From NCBI GenBank assembly GCA_014529385.2, contig CM043958.1:119469018-119533017 (forward strand): a stretch of DNA of 64,000 nucleotides. The letters run 5' to 3'. Both the position numbers and the translations under genes were made by a program. Shown here one piece after another: positions 30,136 through 43,628 of this stretch (its first letter is position 1; the number at the start of each line of letters is the position of its first letter). The notes under the pieces were generated by a model. The model had not been told where the DNA came from and did not search any database. It worked only from the letters and a program-made list of their open reading frames with translations. The stretch is from Adiantum capillus-veneris (taxonomy: Eukaryota; Streptophyta; Polypodiopsida; Polypodiales; Pteridaceae).

Positions 30136-32554
30136 GCTTGATGTGTTCAAACAATTATTCCACTTTGGTACTTAGGGTTAGAGATGTCAAATTCAGAGAA
30201 TTCACTTGGCATTTCACATTACTGGAAGACTGAAGTCGAAAATGAAAGTACAAGACAATTGTGACTGAAACTAGAACTGGAATTGTATTCAGAATAGTCA
30301 ATGTACAACTGGTGGGCATCAAGCATGCTAGTAAATGGCTTTGGAATTACTAAAAGAGAGAGAGTGCAACAGTACAAAATGTAAGATGATTACAAAGTGA
30401 CGCACAAGTCACGAGAGTTCTCTATCCGATGTCTTTATCTAGCCCTCATGTAAAGCTTGAGCCTTCTTAAATAGTTTTACAAGGTCAAACTGTTGGAAAG
30501 TGCCTCTATTGTTTCCACACAAGGAACTAGAGCTTCACCTATTTTATTAGATAGCAAGAAAACTAAGAGCACCCCACTAATATAGAAAAATATACTATAC
30601 ATAATTAGATCAATGCCTCTGCCCCACCTCTCCAAATCAATTTGTATGTAGGTAGCGTCGAAACTAAGTATTATGGCACATACATAGTGTTTGTGTGATG
30701 GCTGGCATGGAACAAAAATTTGATAGCCACATGTGGACAAAATATGTAAGCATGTAATAGTGATAGTTTTGTTGGGATTGTTAGTTTTAGTCATTACTCT
30801 AGTCATCTATGTTGTGCAAATGTGGACCACCCTTAGGGGGTCCTTACTACATGTGGATGTCTTTGTTTAATGAAACTCAATGGTGTGGCATACTTTCTAA
30901 GCTTGCAATTAAGGGGTTGACTATGTCGGAGAATGCTTTGTATATACCTAGAATCAAAGAGCATTTGCCATCACTATTTACCCTTGCTTAGACTGGTTAG
31001 ATTGTTATATTTGCAAATGCCATATGTAATGTTCATGATCTTACTTGCAATAATATTATTGTTCCAATTGGATTTTCATGCCATAGATTGTGTATCCTCA
31101 ATAATAATGGCAAATGTTTGAAAAATTTTGATGTGTAATTGATGCCCGTTCACACACTAATTGGTATGTAAGAGTTGCATGTTTTGGTCAATTGGATTTT
31201 TGCATTTTGTTGCATTGGAAGAAATCTAGCATGGTGTCTATTATGCTCATATTGGACACACCTAAACATGTATATGATGGTTGTATACATGCAAAATGGA
31301 GCATTCTTTCTGAAAGATGGATACTGAGAACCTCCTACAACAAATTGTAGCTCGTGCATGTGCTCTTTGTGGTCCAATGGAGAGCATTTTTGCACAATGA
31401 TATATGGTTTGTGAGTACTCTTGGGTTGCATGGATATACTCCTTACAAGAAAAAAAATCATGATGCTTGAAAAGGTTCTAGTATGTAAAGTGAGCACCCA
31501 CAATTTGATGCTAAACAATATGGCACATAGCATATCATAGCAAACTGATGTTGTTAAGCTAAACATCTCTTATGGAGATGGTACATTGTATGGTCAAGAC
31601 ACCATTCCTACCACATATTTTTGTCCTCGAGGCAATCATGTATTGGATTAGCATACTTTTGTGCTTGAGGCAATCATGTGTTGGATTAGGATACTTCTAG
31701 ATTTGAACATTCAAACGTTCTTTTCTGAAGGTTGGATCTACTCGAAAGATATTTAATTCTATTTTCTTCTCTAAAGAGAACCATACAGGTTCTCCGCCAT
31801 TTCCTTGTTCACAATGTTATTATCTTCAGAGGATTTCCCTAAATTGTGCACGGGTTAAAGTGCCAATGCATCCCTGTCTCCCTTAGTGATTTGGATTCCA
31901 TCGTCCATTCTATCACCGTCGAAACAAATGTCCAATTGACATACAAGTGCAAGTCTTAACACTATTTCTTCCATCACATGTTTTGAGATAATAATCAGTC
32001 TATATTTATATCATCTCACATTCATTCCTTTTGATGTGGCCTTCTACTTTTTTCTTAGGCCCAAGTTAACAAACCTTCTAGAGAAGAATTTTTCAGTAGT
32101 TCTTTTACTTTCATAAAATTGAGTTATACGAAAACAAGGGTTAAGGTGTTGCATCGCAAATTCTTGCAAAAGTTGTGACAATTGTGAACCGCCCTTATTC
32201 AGCATGGTATAGACTCAAGTAGCTTAGGCAGTGGTCACACGATGCTTTCTCATCAGTTTTAGAAATACATGTGGCTCATGCACAAGTTATATTTGTCACA
32301 GTTGCATCTTGCCGATAAATGCATCTATTGTAACTATGCAAGGCCTTTTGTAACCATGCTGATTTTTCAATGTTGCATCAGTAACATCCTACTCATAGTT
32401 AACATCACACTAATAACTATGCTTCCCATAACCACATTTTCAAACAAGTTCAACACCTTAAAAGCAAGGATGACCCCTTGACAACAAATGTAGGACACCA
32501 AACATTGTTTGCCAAAAAATATGTTTGGACTTTATTCTTCATTCTCAAACAAAC
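30136..32554. other. Intergenic DNA, no gene recognised
   Basis: AT-rich with short open frames only; nothing with a motif. It contains a 38-bp two-copy tandem repeat starting at 31626 and 31664 (GAGGCAATCATGT, then TTGGATTAG). Confidence 0.5.
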
Positions 32555-32890
32555 TTTACTTCAGCTTATCCATTTTCAAGGATATCAATCAACAATTTAC
32601 AACATTTTTCAAGATCTTAAAGACCAAGAAAGGAACAAAGCCATAACCACATTTCATCAAACAATTAGCAAATTTCTATGAGTTCCCACATAAACATTTG
32701 CATTGCTAAAGCCAGAATATCTTCACCTTCCACGAGAATGGAGCAACGCTTGATTTAAATCAAAAAGACCAGCATACAAAATGTCAATGACACCATGCTT
32801 GAGAGATGCAAGGACCCAGATCACACAAATATAATAACATTCCAAAGATGGAGCAACAATTGATACAAATCCCACAACCGCAATACACAT
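32555..32890. repeat. Dispersed repeat, copy 2
   Basis: Homologous to 29515-29915, same orientation, about 3 kb apart. Confidence 0.7.
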
Positions 32891-32903
32891 TATCAAAATC
32901 ACC

Positions 32904-32965
32904 ATGCTTGCGAATACAGGCACCACACTCAAATATGCTTGTGAATACAGGCACCACACTCGAAC
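32904..32965. repeat. 31-bp tandem repeat, two copies
   Basis: Units start at 32904 and 32935 and share ATGCTTG, then GAATACAGGCACCACACTC. Confidence 0.9.
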
Positions 32966-33270
32966 GACCATACTTGCAGATGTTTGCAGTGCTCTCAAAA
33001 ACAATGACTTGATTCACGGTGGAAAAACAGTCACGAAACAACAACAAAAACAAAGGGTGAGACACGACTGGTAAATAAGGGTAGTAAGTACATATAATGC
33101 CAGTTAATAAGCTCGTGCTACAACGGGCTACAAGCTCACAACATCAATGGCACATGCCTACGTACAATATATAAAGCCACAAGTGGCAAACTCGCCCACC
33201 AGCAGGCAGGGTTGCTTTTCTACAAGCATTATACCTGTTTTGGGATAGTTCGCCTGTTTAAGAGGAGGCT

Positions 33271-33384
33271 TGTGTATTGTGTGCCTCACCCCCTTTGTGA
33301 TTTTTGCAAGGATGATTGTGTAGCGCTTGTGTATTGTGTGCCTCACTCCCTTTGTGATTTTTGCAAGGATGATTGTGTAGCACT
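33271..33384. repeat. 57-bp tandem repeat, two copies
   Basis: Units start at 33271 and 33328 (TGTGTATTGTGTGCCTCAC). They are nearly identical. Confidence 0.9.
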
Positions 33385-34234
33385 TGCAAAAGACATCATA
33401 AAATTCTACAAACTGGAAGGCCAAGGCCGTCAAAATCAACCCTGCTAGCAAGCACTCTCTTCCGCTGGAAAAGAAACAAGATTTTTTGCCAGTCGCAAAC
33501 AAGGGCACAACGCACATTTACTGTAGGCTTAAATTGGGACAAGGTCAATCACTCCTCGTGAAACACTTGTCTTGTGAATAGTTGGAAAAAAAACAAGTAA
33601 AGACATAACAGACACACAAGAAAAGCTGTATCTTCTCAGATCCAAGTAAAGACATAACAGTGACAAACAGACGCAAGTCAAATGGCCACAAAACGAGAAG
33701 GCAGTCAACAGCCCACAAGTTGCACCTATATTGATATCTTTGACCAAAAAAATATGGCCTGTGTCACCTTGGAGCAGGCAATGCACGGCCATGCTGAGAT
33801 GGCGCTTATTTCCTGAGCAAAAAGGTAAAGTTGGGCTCAAGCTCTTGTCAAAGGGGCGGCCTAACCTGCAGGCCCGGAAATCTTTCCATGACCCCAATAA
33901 CCTTCCAAAAGTGAGCTTGCAAAGAAGCATCATAGGGTTTGAATTGGAGGATGCCGAGCACTCACCATTTGGCCAGAGCGTATTGGCTGAAGAGGTCGGC
34001 CAATGTTTTCTCTATTTTCTAGTGTGACAGCATTCGGCACCCCAACTTCTGGGCGTCCTAGTGTCACGTGCCTAAGTGGCATACAAATTAACCAAAACAT
34101 AGGGATGACTGTACATGCACACGAGGCACGGTGTCATAAAGGGCTTGGTAAACCTGCATTGGAACAGTTTGGTTTAGCGCCAGTATATGATGTATAGTTA
34201 ATGCTGTAACCATGACCTGGCCTACAGGTATCTA
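33385..34234. other. Intergenic DNA, no gene recognised
   Basis: Short open frames only. GTAAAGACATAACAG occurs twice (about 33598 and 33646). It leads into the LTR of element A. Confidence 0.45.
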
Positions 34235-36862
34235 TGTCAGAAGCAGATGACGTGGCATAACCATCCAAGGGCAGGACCGTATGGACAGGCTGTACAAATG
34301 CTGATGTGGCAGATCATACGGACAGGACAGTACGGATGATGATGTCACAGACTGCACCCGGATTTTTCGCTCACTGCTGACGTGGCAGCCTGTACGGATT
34401 TCCGTAAATTGCACTGATGGTTTTTGGCAGCTTTTGGGAACCAGTTGCTTTTGAGCTAAACTGCTTTTGGGACTCTGCTTTTAGGGCATCCCTTGTAAGA
34501 AAAAATAAACCCATTGGGACCTCACTCTTCAGGGCATCTAGACGCAAAGTCTGAGAGCAGAGGACCCCTTAGGGTGTTGTACATTGCTCAAGCAATAAAA
34601 TAAAGAAATACCGAAGGGGCGCCAGGTTTTGGGGTCAATACCTCTGGGCACGGAACTACGTCGAGCCAAGTTGACCGAATTAAACTATGATTTTAAAGTT
34701 GCGAAGTATTTTAAGTGATTCTCTCGTGTGTCTGTGTCGGATTCTCAACTTGAAGTGCCCAAGACTGTGACAGTGGTATCAGAGCATCAGGCGTGTAATT
34801 TTCTCAAAGCATACCGGTCCTATCAAAGAGCAAACAGGGCACTTGGGCACAATTTTGGAAATTGTTATTGAAGTGCCTATTAGCCACTCCCACCCTTACT
34901 TCATCGCGCATAGAGCGCGCTCCTCTCTTCATCGCTATGTCTAATAGGGAATATGCCATAATGAATTCCAAATTGCACATGGGTTCTCGTGGAGATTCTC
35001 ACAGACATAACACCTCTCAAAGGGAAGGCAAATAAGAATTGAAATCCGGCGCGGGGAACTGAGAAAAAGAATGAAGATTTGGGGAAAAAAATTCGATGGA
35101 GAAGTTTGCCATAACGAAGTTCAAGCATTAACTGCAGGTTGAAACGTGTGAAAAAAGGTTCATCAAGTACTCCAGAGACCCGAGATTTACGAAACACCTA
35201 AAGAATTACCCGATTGATGAGATTCACTCGAGATGGCGTGAGGCTATTGAGCCTCCTCTCAGGACGGGGTGGAAAGCTGAAAGGACAGACGAGTGTAACA
35301 AAGCGGAAGCTTTACTCACAGGAAGGGCTGGAACAGAATTGTTGACCAAATACTGGAAAGAACACTAACAATCAGGTTGTTTGTGACAGATAACCGGAAA
35401 TAGGAGGGAGGAACTTGCATCTATATGGATTGGGAATCATGCTAGACATCCACTCTTTTGCAACGAGGTGAGCCATCTCCTTGCCTGTTTTGCAAGTGAA
35501 ATCGAGAATAAGATGATGACGAATTGGGAGTGACAACAACTCCGGAATGAACCCGATCACGATTCGAGATAAGAATCATAAACTTTGAATGAATGATGAT
35601 GATTCTAGTACATCAAGATTCCCATATGAATGAGATGACTGGATACAGTGGTGAGCGCATCAAGAGTCCCTGCAGGATGAGATGGCTTCATAGGGATCTA
35701 GGTGCATCAAGACTTTTGGACGGATGAGATGACTAGATGATTGAAACATTGTGTTCAGTACGAATTAAGTGTGTGAATGAAGAACTTTGAAATAGGAATT
35801 TCCGAAGATGATTCTGATTTATGTATGAGATTAATGTTCTCTGGAAGAACTTCCTAGATGTGTGCAATCGATGAGAATAGATGACAAATTCGGAGCAGTG
35901 ATAGCTCCATAATAAACCTGACAACGATAAGAATCATGAAATTTAAATCATGAATGATTCAATGAAACTGTCGTGAGCGCATCAAGAGTTCCTGCGGGAT
36001 GAGATGGCCACACAGCTAGAACTGAAAGATAGGACCACTCTGTTCAGTATGAACTTAGTGATCGATTGGATTCCCCGGAAATGATTACTCGCCCGCTACA
36101 GTGATTGAGTGCAGATGGAATGATTTACCAAATGACTGTAGCATTTTGGTCTTGGTCTATAGACATGATCGCACTATGGGATTAGCTTATCCATCGTCCG
36201 ACATCAATGAGATCTAGGATAGATCTAGATGCGATTGCTAAATACGTTGCCAGGAATCATGGTCCTAGATTAGAACAAAATCCATGGACGTGATCGCAAT
36301 ATGGGATTAGTCAATCTGCCATCAGTCAGATTTGGAATAGATCTAGATGCAATTGCTAAATACGTCGTCGAGAATCACATCCTAGATTCTACATGATGTG
36401 ATGTGACCGTCATCTTTGTACAAGTGCTGGATTTGTGTCGTCTAGCACGTTGGCATTTAGAGTCAATGTCTACTGAACTACTTTAAGTCCTTATGTCTGA
36501 TTCTGCAAGCATAATCAAGGGCGATTACAATTCTTTCAAGAGGGGGGTATGTCACAAACAGATGATGTGGCATAACCATCCAAGGGCAGGAGTGTACGGA
36601 CAGGCTTTACAAATGCTGACGTGGCAGATCGTCCGAGCAGGACAGTGTGGATGATGATGCGACAGACTCCACCTGGAATTTGTGTTGACTGTTGATGTGG
36701 CATGCTGTACGGAACCCGGATTTTGCACTGATTGATGATGTACCAACCTGTACGGATTTCCGCAAATTGCGTTGATGATTTTTGGTAGGTTTGCAAACCA
36801 ATTGCTTTTGGGTCAGTTGCTTTTGAGTTAAATTGCTTTTGGAGCTCTGCTTTTAGGGCATC
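34235..36862 (+). mobile_element. Element A: internally deleted Ty3/gypsy-type LTR element
   Basis: 5' LTR 34235-34772 (TGTCAGAAG to TGTGACA), then initiator tRNA-Met-type primer site TGGTATCAGAGC (34774-34785). A short decayed gag part (about 34890-35370) matches the gag leader of element D, for example CACATGGGTTCTCGT. About 1.1 kb of non-coding DNA follows, then purine tract CAAGAGGGGGGTA and a 3' LTR (36550-36862). The 3' LTR is cut short where element B's LTR begins. No pol is present. The interior is only about 1.8 kb. Confidence 0.8.
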
Positions 36863-38973
36863 TGTAACAAACTTGGACTCCCCATGTCAAGATTCTACCG
36901 CGACACAATAGAGATTCACTTCAAAATAGTTCACAAAGTTGACACGGCCCGCGTAGTTCCGTGCCCAGAGGTATTGGCCCCAAAGACTGGCGCCCCTTTC
37001 GGTATTTCTTTTTATATTAATCTGTGTTCAAAGAACAAGAGAGTAGGCAGGCGCTCACTCTCAAACTCTGCGTTCAGATGCCATGAGAAGTGAGGCCTAG
37101 CCCACTTATTTATAAGTACAAGGGATGCCCAAAAGCAGAGCCCCAAAAATCTCTAAACTCAAAAGCTTTTAACCTCAAAAGCAATTGTCCCAAAAGCTGT
37201 CGTACAAACCTGCCAGCATAATTTTCGGAATTTCGTAAAACGTATGGATTGCCACGTCATCAACGTGATTTGCGTCGTAAATTCCGAGGGCCCGTACAAT
37301 CTGCCAAACCTGTCGACGCATAATTCGTGACCTGCCGACACGTCAGCAGTGTGTGTCCGTGTATGTGGGCACTGCCACATCATCAATTTGTGACATACCC
37401 CCCTCTTGAAAGAATTGTAATCGTCCTCGATTATGCTTGCAAAAACAGACAAAGGCCATAAACTGTCTTAGTAGACACTGATTGTTAGTACCAACGCACC
37501 AATCGACACTCACATCACCAGGTATCACAGGACATCACACGACAAATCACATTCAAATTCATTCCAAATCTCATACCATGACTAATCAGCAACGTATTTA
37601 GTAATCGCATCTAGATCCGGTCAGGACCTCCCAGATGCCCGATTAACTAATCCATATTGCAATCATGTCTATAGAGATTTATGAGACCAAAATGCTGCAG
37701 TCATTTGGTCTTTCAGTTCCTGCACTCAAACAAGTCAAGTACAAATCAATCAGTATCATTTTCATTTTAGAGAATTCCAGTTCATAAAGTTATACAGCAG
37801 AATATTGTCAGCTCAACAATATCCCTGAAACCCAAAGGGACATCAGTGACTCTATATCAAAAATCGGGGTAATCTGTTGACAAAGGAGCGGAGCAGCTCC
37901 GCTCTTGTGCAAGCCCGCTGCACTAGATTCACCCACGCTGAAATTGGGGTTCTATCGGAGTAGACTATGCTAAACTGAATGCTTCAAGGCAGAGTTTCAA
38001 AATCTGAGGAGTATCTGCTAGGTCCTCCTCCTCCATCCACTTCGCATCCAATGCAGGATAATTCTTGAATATCACCAAGAACCGCTGATCACTTTACCTT
38101 TAATCTTTCTATCTGTATGTGCCAATATCTGTTCTGGAACGAGGATCTCCTCGCTTTCCTCCACTTCGGGTTGTTCATCTAGCTCCCCATCATCGAGCAC
38201 ATCGCCTTTAAAAGGCTTCAAGAGACTCACATGAAAAGCATTGTGAATCTTCCAAGTATCGAACAGCTTCAGTCTAAAGGAGACATCATTTATCTTTTCT
38301 TTTATCTGTAAAGGTCCATAGTATCTCATACTAAGGTTTGGAAAAAGCCGCTCCTTTCTCTTTTTCTTTCTTAGACATGCCTTCTCAAAACGTAAGACCA
38401 ACCAATCGTCTTCCTTTAATTTCAAATCGCAACGGTATCGATATGCTGCCTTCTTGTGTCTTTCCTGAGATTTCGCTAAAGCCTCTCGGACCTTGGCAAA
38501 AGCAATGTCCAAGTCCTTGGTGTATTGGTCGGCTTCAAAAATCTTATCTTTCATGCTAAGAAAGGGTGGAACCTTCGTAGCACCTTCAATAATCTCAAAT
38601 GGCGCCTTCCCCGTCGACGAGTGGATCGTGTTATTGAAGGCAAATTCCACCAAGGGCAAAAACTTTTCCCATTGAGCCTACTGATCAGAACTGTAAGACT
38701 TCAATAAATACAGTACGACTAAATTTGCAATCTCAGATTGCCAAACTGTTTGCGGGTGGAAAGATTACGAGAACTGCAACCGTGTGCCAATGTTCTCCCA
38801 AATAGACTTCCAAAACAAACTCGTGAATCAAGGATCTCTGTCAAAGACTATTGTCTCAGGCATGCCATATAATCTGAATATCTGGGCAATGAGCAGTCGT
38901 GCTAAATGACTAGGCTTGACTGTTTTCTTCACTTGAATGAAATGAGCTTGCTTGCTAAATCTGTCAATAACAG
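36863..38973 (-). mobile_element. Element B, 3' part: 3' LTR and integrase tail (minus strand)
   Basis: 3' LTR at 36863-37395 in minus orientation (TGTCACAAAT to GTTACA), preceded on the minus strand by purine tract AAGAGGGGGGTA. The frame at 38072-38659 (minus) is the integrase C-terminal part: [50 protein letters not shown] and IHNAFHVSLLKPFKGD. Minus-strand core fragments lie at 38700-38973. B is inserted within the 3' LTR of A and is itself split by C at 38974, resuming at 43999. Confidence 0.82.
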
Positions 38974-39004
38974 TGTCACAAAGTGATGACGTGGCGGACA
39001 GCAA

Positions 39005-39051
39005 AAACCCTAATTTCTGCCGGAAACCCTAAAAAAACCTGCAAACCCTAA
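39005..39051 (+). promoter_or_regulatory. Telobox cluster in LTR C (5')
   Basis: AAACCCTAA starts at 39005, 39024 and 39043. This motif is the plant telobox, bound by TRB-type factors in Arabidopsis. Its role here is inferred. Confidence 0.6.
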
Positions 39052-39156
39052 TTTTCGAAAATCGAGGAGGTCCAAAAAAAAAAAATTGGGGATATTTTTG
39101 AGCGACGCAAATCTCAGCTTTTGGCCAGAAAAGCATAATTGCTTTTTATTGCTCTC

Positions 39157-39159
<3 letters not shown>

Positions 39160-39237
<78 letters not shown>
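39160..39237. repeat. (GA)n microsatellite in LTR C (5')
   Basis: About 39 GA units. The 3' LTR has about 32 at the same place, so the tract predates insertion and has changed length. Confidence 0.95.
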
Positions 39238-39240
<3 letters not shown>

Positions 39241-39667
39241 TGCTTTTGCTTTCAGATAATCTCTGTGAGAGGGGAAAAAGAGCTTTTGCTTTCAGGGCTT
39301 TTGATTTTGAACCTTTTGGGGCTCTGCTTTTGGGCATCCCTTGTAACCTTTAAATAAGTGGTGAGGGCTTCACTTCTCAGAGCATCTGGACGCAGAGTCT
39401 GAGAGTGAATCCCGACCCACTCTCTTGTACTTTGAACTGATTAATATAAAAAGAAATACCGAAAGGGGCGCCAGTCTTTGGGGCCGGAACTCCGCCGGGC
39501 CAGTGCAAATCTATTGTGATCCGTGAATTGTTTTGAAGTGGTTATTTGGTGCTGTCGCGGTTGATTCTTGACTTGGAGTGTCCAAGTCTGTTACAGTGGT
39601 ATCACAGCACGGCCAATTTCTCTTCTACGGGAAATCCAATCCCCAAACTTTTTTTCCACAGCACATA

Positions 39668-39960
39668 TGGCTTTAGGCAATGATCAATCGACTCCCTCTG
39701 CATCTGGAGATGCGGGCAGGGATCACAACGAAGATTCTGGCACGGAGTATGGCCCGCCTAGGCCGACTCAGGCGAAGCAGCAAGAGATGGAGCGTCGTCA
39801 ATTGATTGACAATGCAACAAAGATGATACTCAATTTTGCCAAGGACCCGAAGATGGCAAAATATATGAACCAGACCTCTTTGGAAGAGGTACAGACGGAG
39901 TGGCACGCGAGTGACGTTCTACTCAGGATCCCTTGGTACCACTAGAACTACGCCGTGGTT
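39668..39960 (+). pseudogene. Element C gag fragment fused to protease end
   Basis: The frame starts at ATG 39668 (MALGNDQSTPSASGD), runs through RQLIDNATKMILNFAKDPKM, then jumps at about 39905 to the protease end (DVLLRIPWYH, then NYAVVDYRAEKATL after a stop). Most of gag and the protease active site are deleted. Confidence 0.7.
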
Positions 39961-40131
39961 GACTACCGGGCCGAGAAAGCGACTTTGATAAATGAAGGGC
40001 TTAGAGATTGTACTTGATGAACTTCAGTTTCTTACTCATTCTTTTGGAAAAGAACTGAACGATGGATAAAGGTTGAATATGTTTTGACCTGATCAAAAGA
40101 ACGCCAAGATTTTTCTCCACACTCATGCCGA

Positions 40132-41075
40132 TTGCTTTTCAGAGGGCCTGAAGATCAGACCATTGATCTGATACCTAGAAGCACGCCACCGAATCGGCCA
40201 CCTTACCGTGTGAGCCGAGTACAGAATGAAAAGATTATGAACCCAGTGAAAGACCTCTTGGAAAAGAGTCTTGTCCAGCCTAGTACCGTATTGCTCTCCA
40301 GTGTTGTTGGTTTTGAAGAAAGACGGATCTTGGAGGATGTGCATCGATTATAGCACTCTCAACGAAATCACCATCAAGAACAGATTTTCGATTCCTAGGA
40401 TCCATGATATACTCGACAGGTTACAAGGATCCTCGTGCTTTAGCAGGATTGACTTGATGAGTGGATATCATCAGATCAGGATAGCGCCAGGAGATGTCTA
40501 CAAGACAGCTTTTCGGACGACTTTTGGGTTATTTGAGTTTTTGGTGATGCCTTTTGGCTTAACCAATGCTCCTGCGACATTTAACCAGATGACAGGATTT
40601 TCGAGTGTACAAGCTATTCGTTGGCACTTTCTTTGAAGACATCATTGTTTTCTCCAAGAATGAGGCAGAACACAGAGATCGTCTGCTTCAAGTCTTTCAG
40701 GCATTACGAGATCACACGTTAGTGATTAATGCAAAGAAAAGTGAATTTTTCCTACCAGAGATACACTTTTTGGGACACATTGTGTCAGCAGCAAGAGTGC
40801 AAATGGACCCGGCCAAGATAGAGACTATCCGTGATTGGCCCGATTTGAGGAATATCCATGAAGTAAGAAGCTTCTTGGGACTATGTTCGTACTACAGGCG
40901 ATTCATACGAAAGTTTGCAGAGGTTGCTTCCCCTTTGCGTATCTTGACACAGAAAGGAGTACCTTTCTCGTGGGGATCCACAGAGGTGACTGGCTTTCAA
41001 ACCTTGAAAGAGAAATTGACTACAGGACCTGTTTTGACTTTGCCGGACTTGCACAAGTCATTTGAAGTATATTGA
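40132..41075 (+). pseudogene. Element C reverse transcriptase (frameshifted)
   Basis: Ty3/gypsy reverse transcriptase motifs are present: [91 protein letters not shown] and VRSFLGLCSYYRRFI. Frames change at about 40300 and 40600. The catalytic site, normally [YF]-x-D-D, reads F-F-E-D (40629-40640), losing the first aspartate. The product would be inactive. Confidence 0.85.
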
Positions 41076-42721
41076 TGCTTGTGGTCGTAGTCTGGGTGCG
41101 GTCTTGATGCAAGAAGGCCATGTCATAGCTTATGAGAGTCGATTGTTCTCTAGGCCGGAGATCACAGCACAGATATATGAGAAAGAGATTTTGGTGGTTA
41201 TCCATGCTCTTACTCAGTGGCGGCATTAACTACTCGGAGCGGATTTTGCTGTCTTTACAGACCATCAGAGTTTACGCTGCTTCTTGTCATAGAAGCAGCT
41301 TTCCGAAAAGAAGATGCGGTGGGCGACATCTTGTCACAGTTTCACTTATAGATTGTCCACGCGCAGGGACAGAAGAATGTGGTGGCAGATGCTTTGTCTC
41401 GGAAGCCGTTGGTTCTGGCTATTTCCGCGATATATCATAGGAGCTTCGAGGATATGGTCGATCAGTATGCCATAGACACAGATTTTGCAGATATTTTCAC
41501 ACGGAAACAGGATGGGTAGACAGTAGCTAGATACTCCCTTCGGGAAGGCTACTTGATGAAAAAAGACTATGTGGTGCGTTACACAACCGTTGAGGGCAAA
41601 GGTTATGACTGAATGCCACTGTCCACCTTTTACGGGTCACTACGGCATTGCTACCACCATGAAGGGGGTAGAGAGATACTTCTTTTGGCCGAGACTCAAA
41701 AAGGATGTGGAAGAGTTTGTGTGCAGTTGCTTGGTATGCCAGATGGTCAAGTTTGACAAGCATAAGGCACAGGGATTGTTACAGCCTTTACCCATACCCA
41801 CCCACCCTTGGGAAAGTATTGCAATGGATTTCATTTTTGATCTCCCAAGAACACAGAATGATCACGATGATTTTCCGATTACATGGCACGTCTGAGACCA
41901 TTGTCTCCGACAGAGACCCCAAATTTATGAGTTTGTTTTGAAGGCAATTTGGGAGAACATTCGCACGCAGTTGCAGTTCTCATCATCGTTCCACCTGCAG
42001 ACTAACAGGCAACTTCAGTGGTTTTAGATTTATTGAAGGCTTGTATCTCGGATCAAAAGACTCAATGGGAAAAGAACTTACCTTTGGTGGAATTTGCCTA
42101 CAATAACAAGATACACTCTTCGACGGGGAAGACGCCATTTGAGATTGTTGAAAGTGCTACGAAGGTTCCATCCTTCTTGAGCACGAAAGATTAGATATTT
42201 GAAGCGGATGAATATTCGCGAGATTTGGATACAGGTTTTGCCAAGGTTCGCGAGACTTTGCAGGAGTCTCAAGAACGACAGAAAAAGGCAGCGGATCGCC
42301 ATCGTCGCGACTTGAACCTGAAGGAGGATGATTGGGTGCTCTTACTTTTGAGAAGGCACGCCTAAGGAAGAAAAAGGGTAAGGAGAGGCTTTTTCCAAAG
42401 CTTAGTATGCGATATTACGGACCTTTCGAGATAACTGAAAAGATAAATGATGTCTCCTTCCGATTGAAACTGCCAGATACTTGGAGGATTCACAATGCAT
42501 TGCATGTGAGTCTCTTGAAACCTGTTAAGGGTGATGTGCGTGATGATGGGGAGCCTGATAAGCAACCCGCAGTGGAAGAAAACGAGAGGACCCTTGTTCT
42601 TGAACAGATTTTGGCACATACGGATACGAAGAAAGGTAAAGTCCGAAGGCAGTTCTTGGTTAAGTTCAAGAACTTTCCTGGATTTGATGCGATGCGAAGT
42701 GGATGGAGGAGGAGGACCTAG
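41076..42721 (+). pseudogene. Element C RNase H and integrase with chromodomain-like end
   Basis: RNase H remnants (41076-41440) are in broken frames. The integrase zinc-binding part at 41569-41763 reads TECHCPPFTGHYGIATTM, then ERYFFWPRLKKDVEEFVCSC. The core is shortened (IAMDFIFDLP joins SETIVSDRDPKFM after a deletion near 41870). The C-terminal part (42332-42721) has [33 protein letters not shown] and a chromodomain-like [16 protein letters not shown]. No intact frame spans it. Confidence 0.82.
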
Positions 42722-43375
42722 CAGATACTCCTCGGATTGTGAAACTTTACCTCGATGTTTTGGTTTAGCGTAGTCTACTCCAAACGGAACCCAGAAATTC
42801 AGCTTGGCCAAAGATCTGGTGCAGTGGGATGCACAAGAGGGGAGTCACTCCACTTCTTTGTCAACAGATGCCTTGATTTTGATACTAAAGTCACTGATGT
42901 CTCTTTGAGCTTCAGGGATACTGAGAGCTGACAGTATTCTACTGGATGACTTTATGAAATGGAATTCCTGATTATGATACTGATTTGTTCTTGACTTCTT
43001 GTGAGTGCAAGAATTGATAAACGAAATGACAGCAGCATTTTGGTCTACTTGATCTCGAATAGACATGGTTGCAATAGGCGTTAGTCAATCGGACATCGAT
43101 GAGGTCCCGATTGGACCTAGATGTGATTGCTAGCCACATTGCCGATAAATCATGGTCTAAGATCCGAATGAATGTTGAATGTCATGTGATGTCCTGTGAT
43201 GTCTGGTGATGTCCTGTGATGTCGTGTGATGTGACTGTCGATTTGGTACATGTGCTAGATGTGTGTCCCTAATACATAGGTACTAACACTCAGTGTCTGC
43301 TAAGACGGTTTATGGCTTTTGTCGGTTTTGCAAGTGTAATCGCGGTCGATTACAATGCTTTCAAGAGGGGGGTTA

Positions 43376-43558
43376 TGTCACAAAGTGATGACGTGGTGGA
43401 CAACAGAAACCCTAAAAAAACCTGCAAACCCTAATGTCTGCCACAAACCCTAATTTCTGGAAATGGTCAAAAAAAAAATTGGGGATATTTTTGAGCGACA
43501 CAAATCTCAGCTTTTGGCCAGAAAAGCCAGAAAAGCATAATTGCTTTTTATTGCTCTC

Positions 43559-43628
<70 letters not shown>

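Larger units (their letters stand above)
38974..39595 (+). repeat. 5' LTR of element C
   Basis: Three AAACCCTAA boxes (39005, 39024, 39043) at 19-bp spacing are followed by a (GA)n tract (39160-39237). Then comes a U3/R region with TAATATAAAAAG near 39444. Confidence 0.92.
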
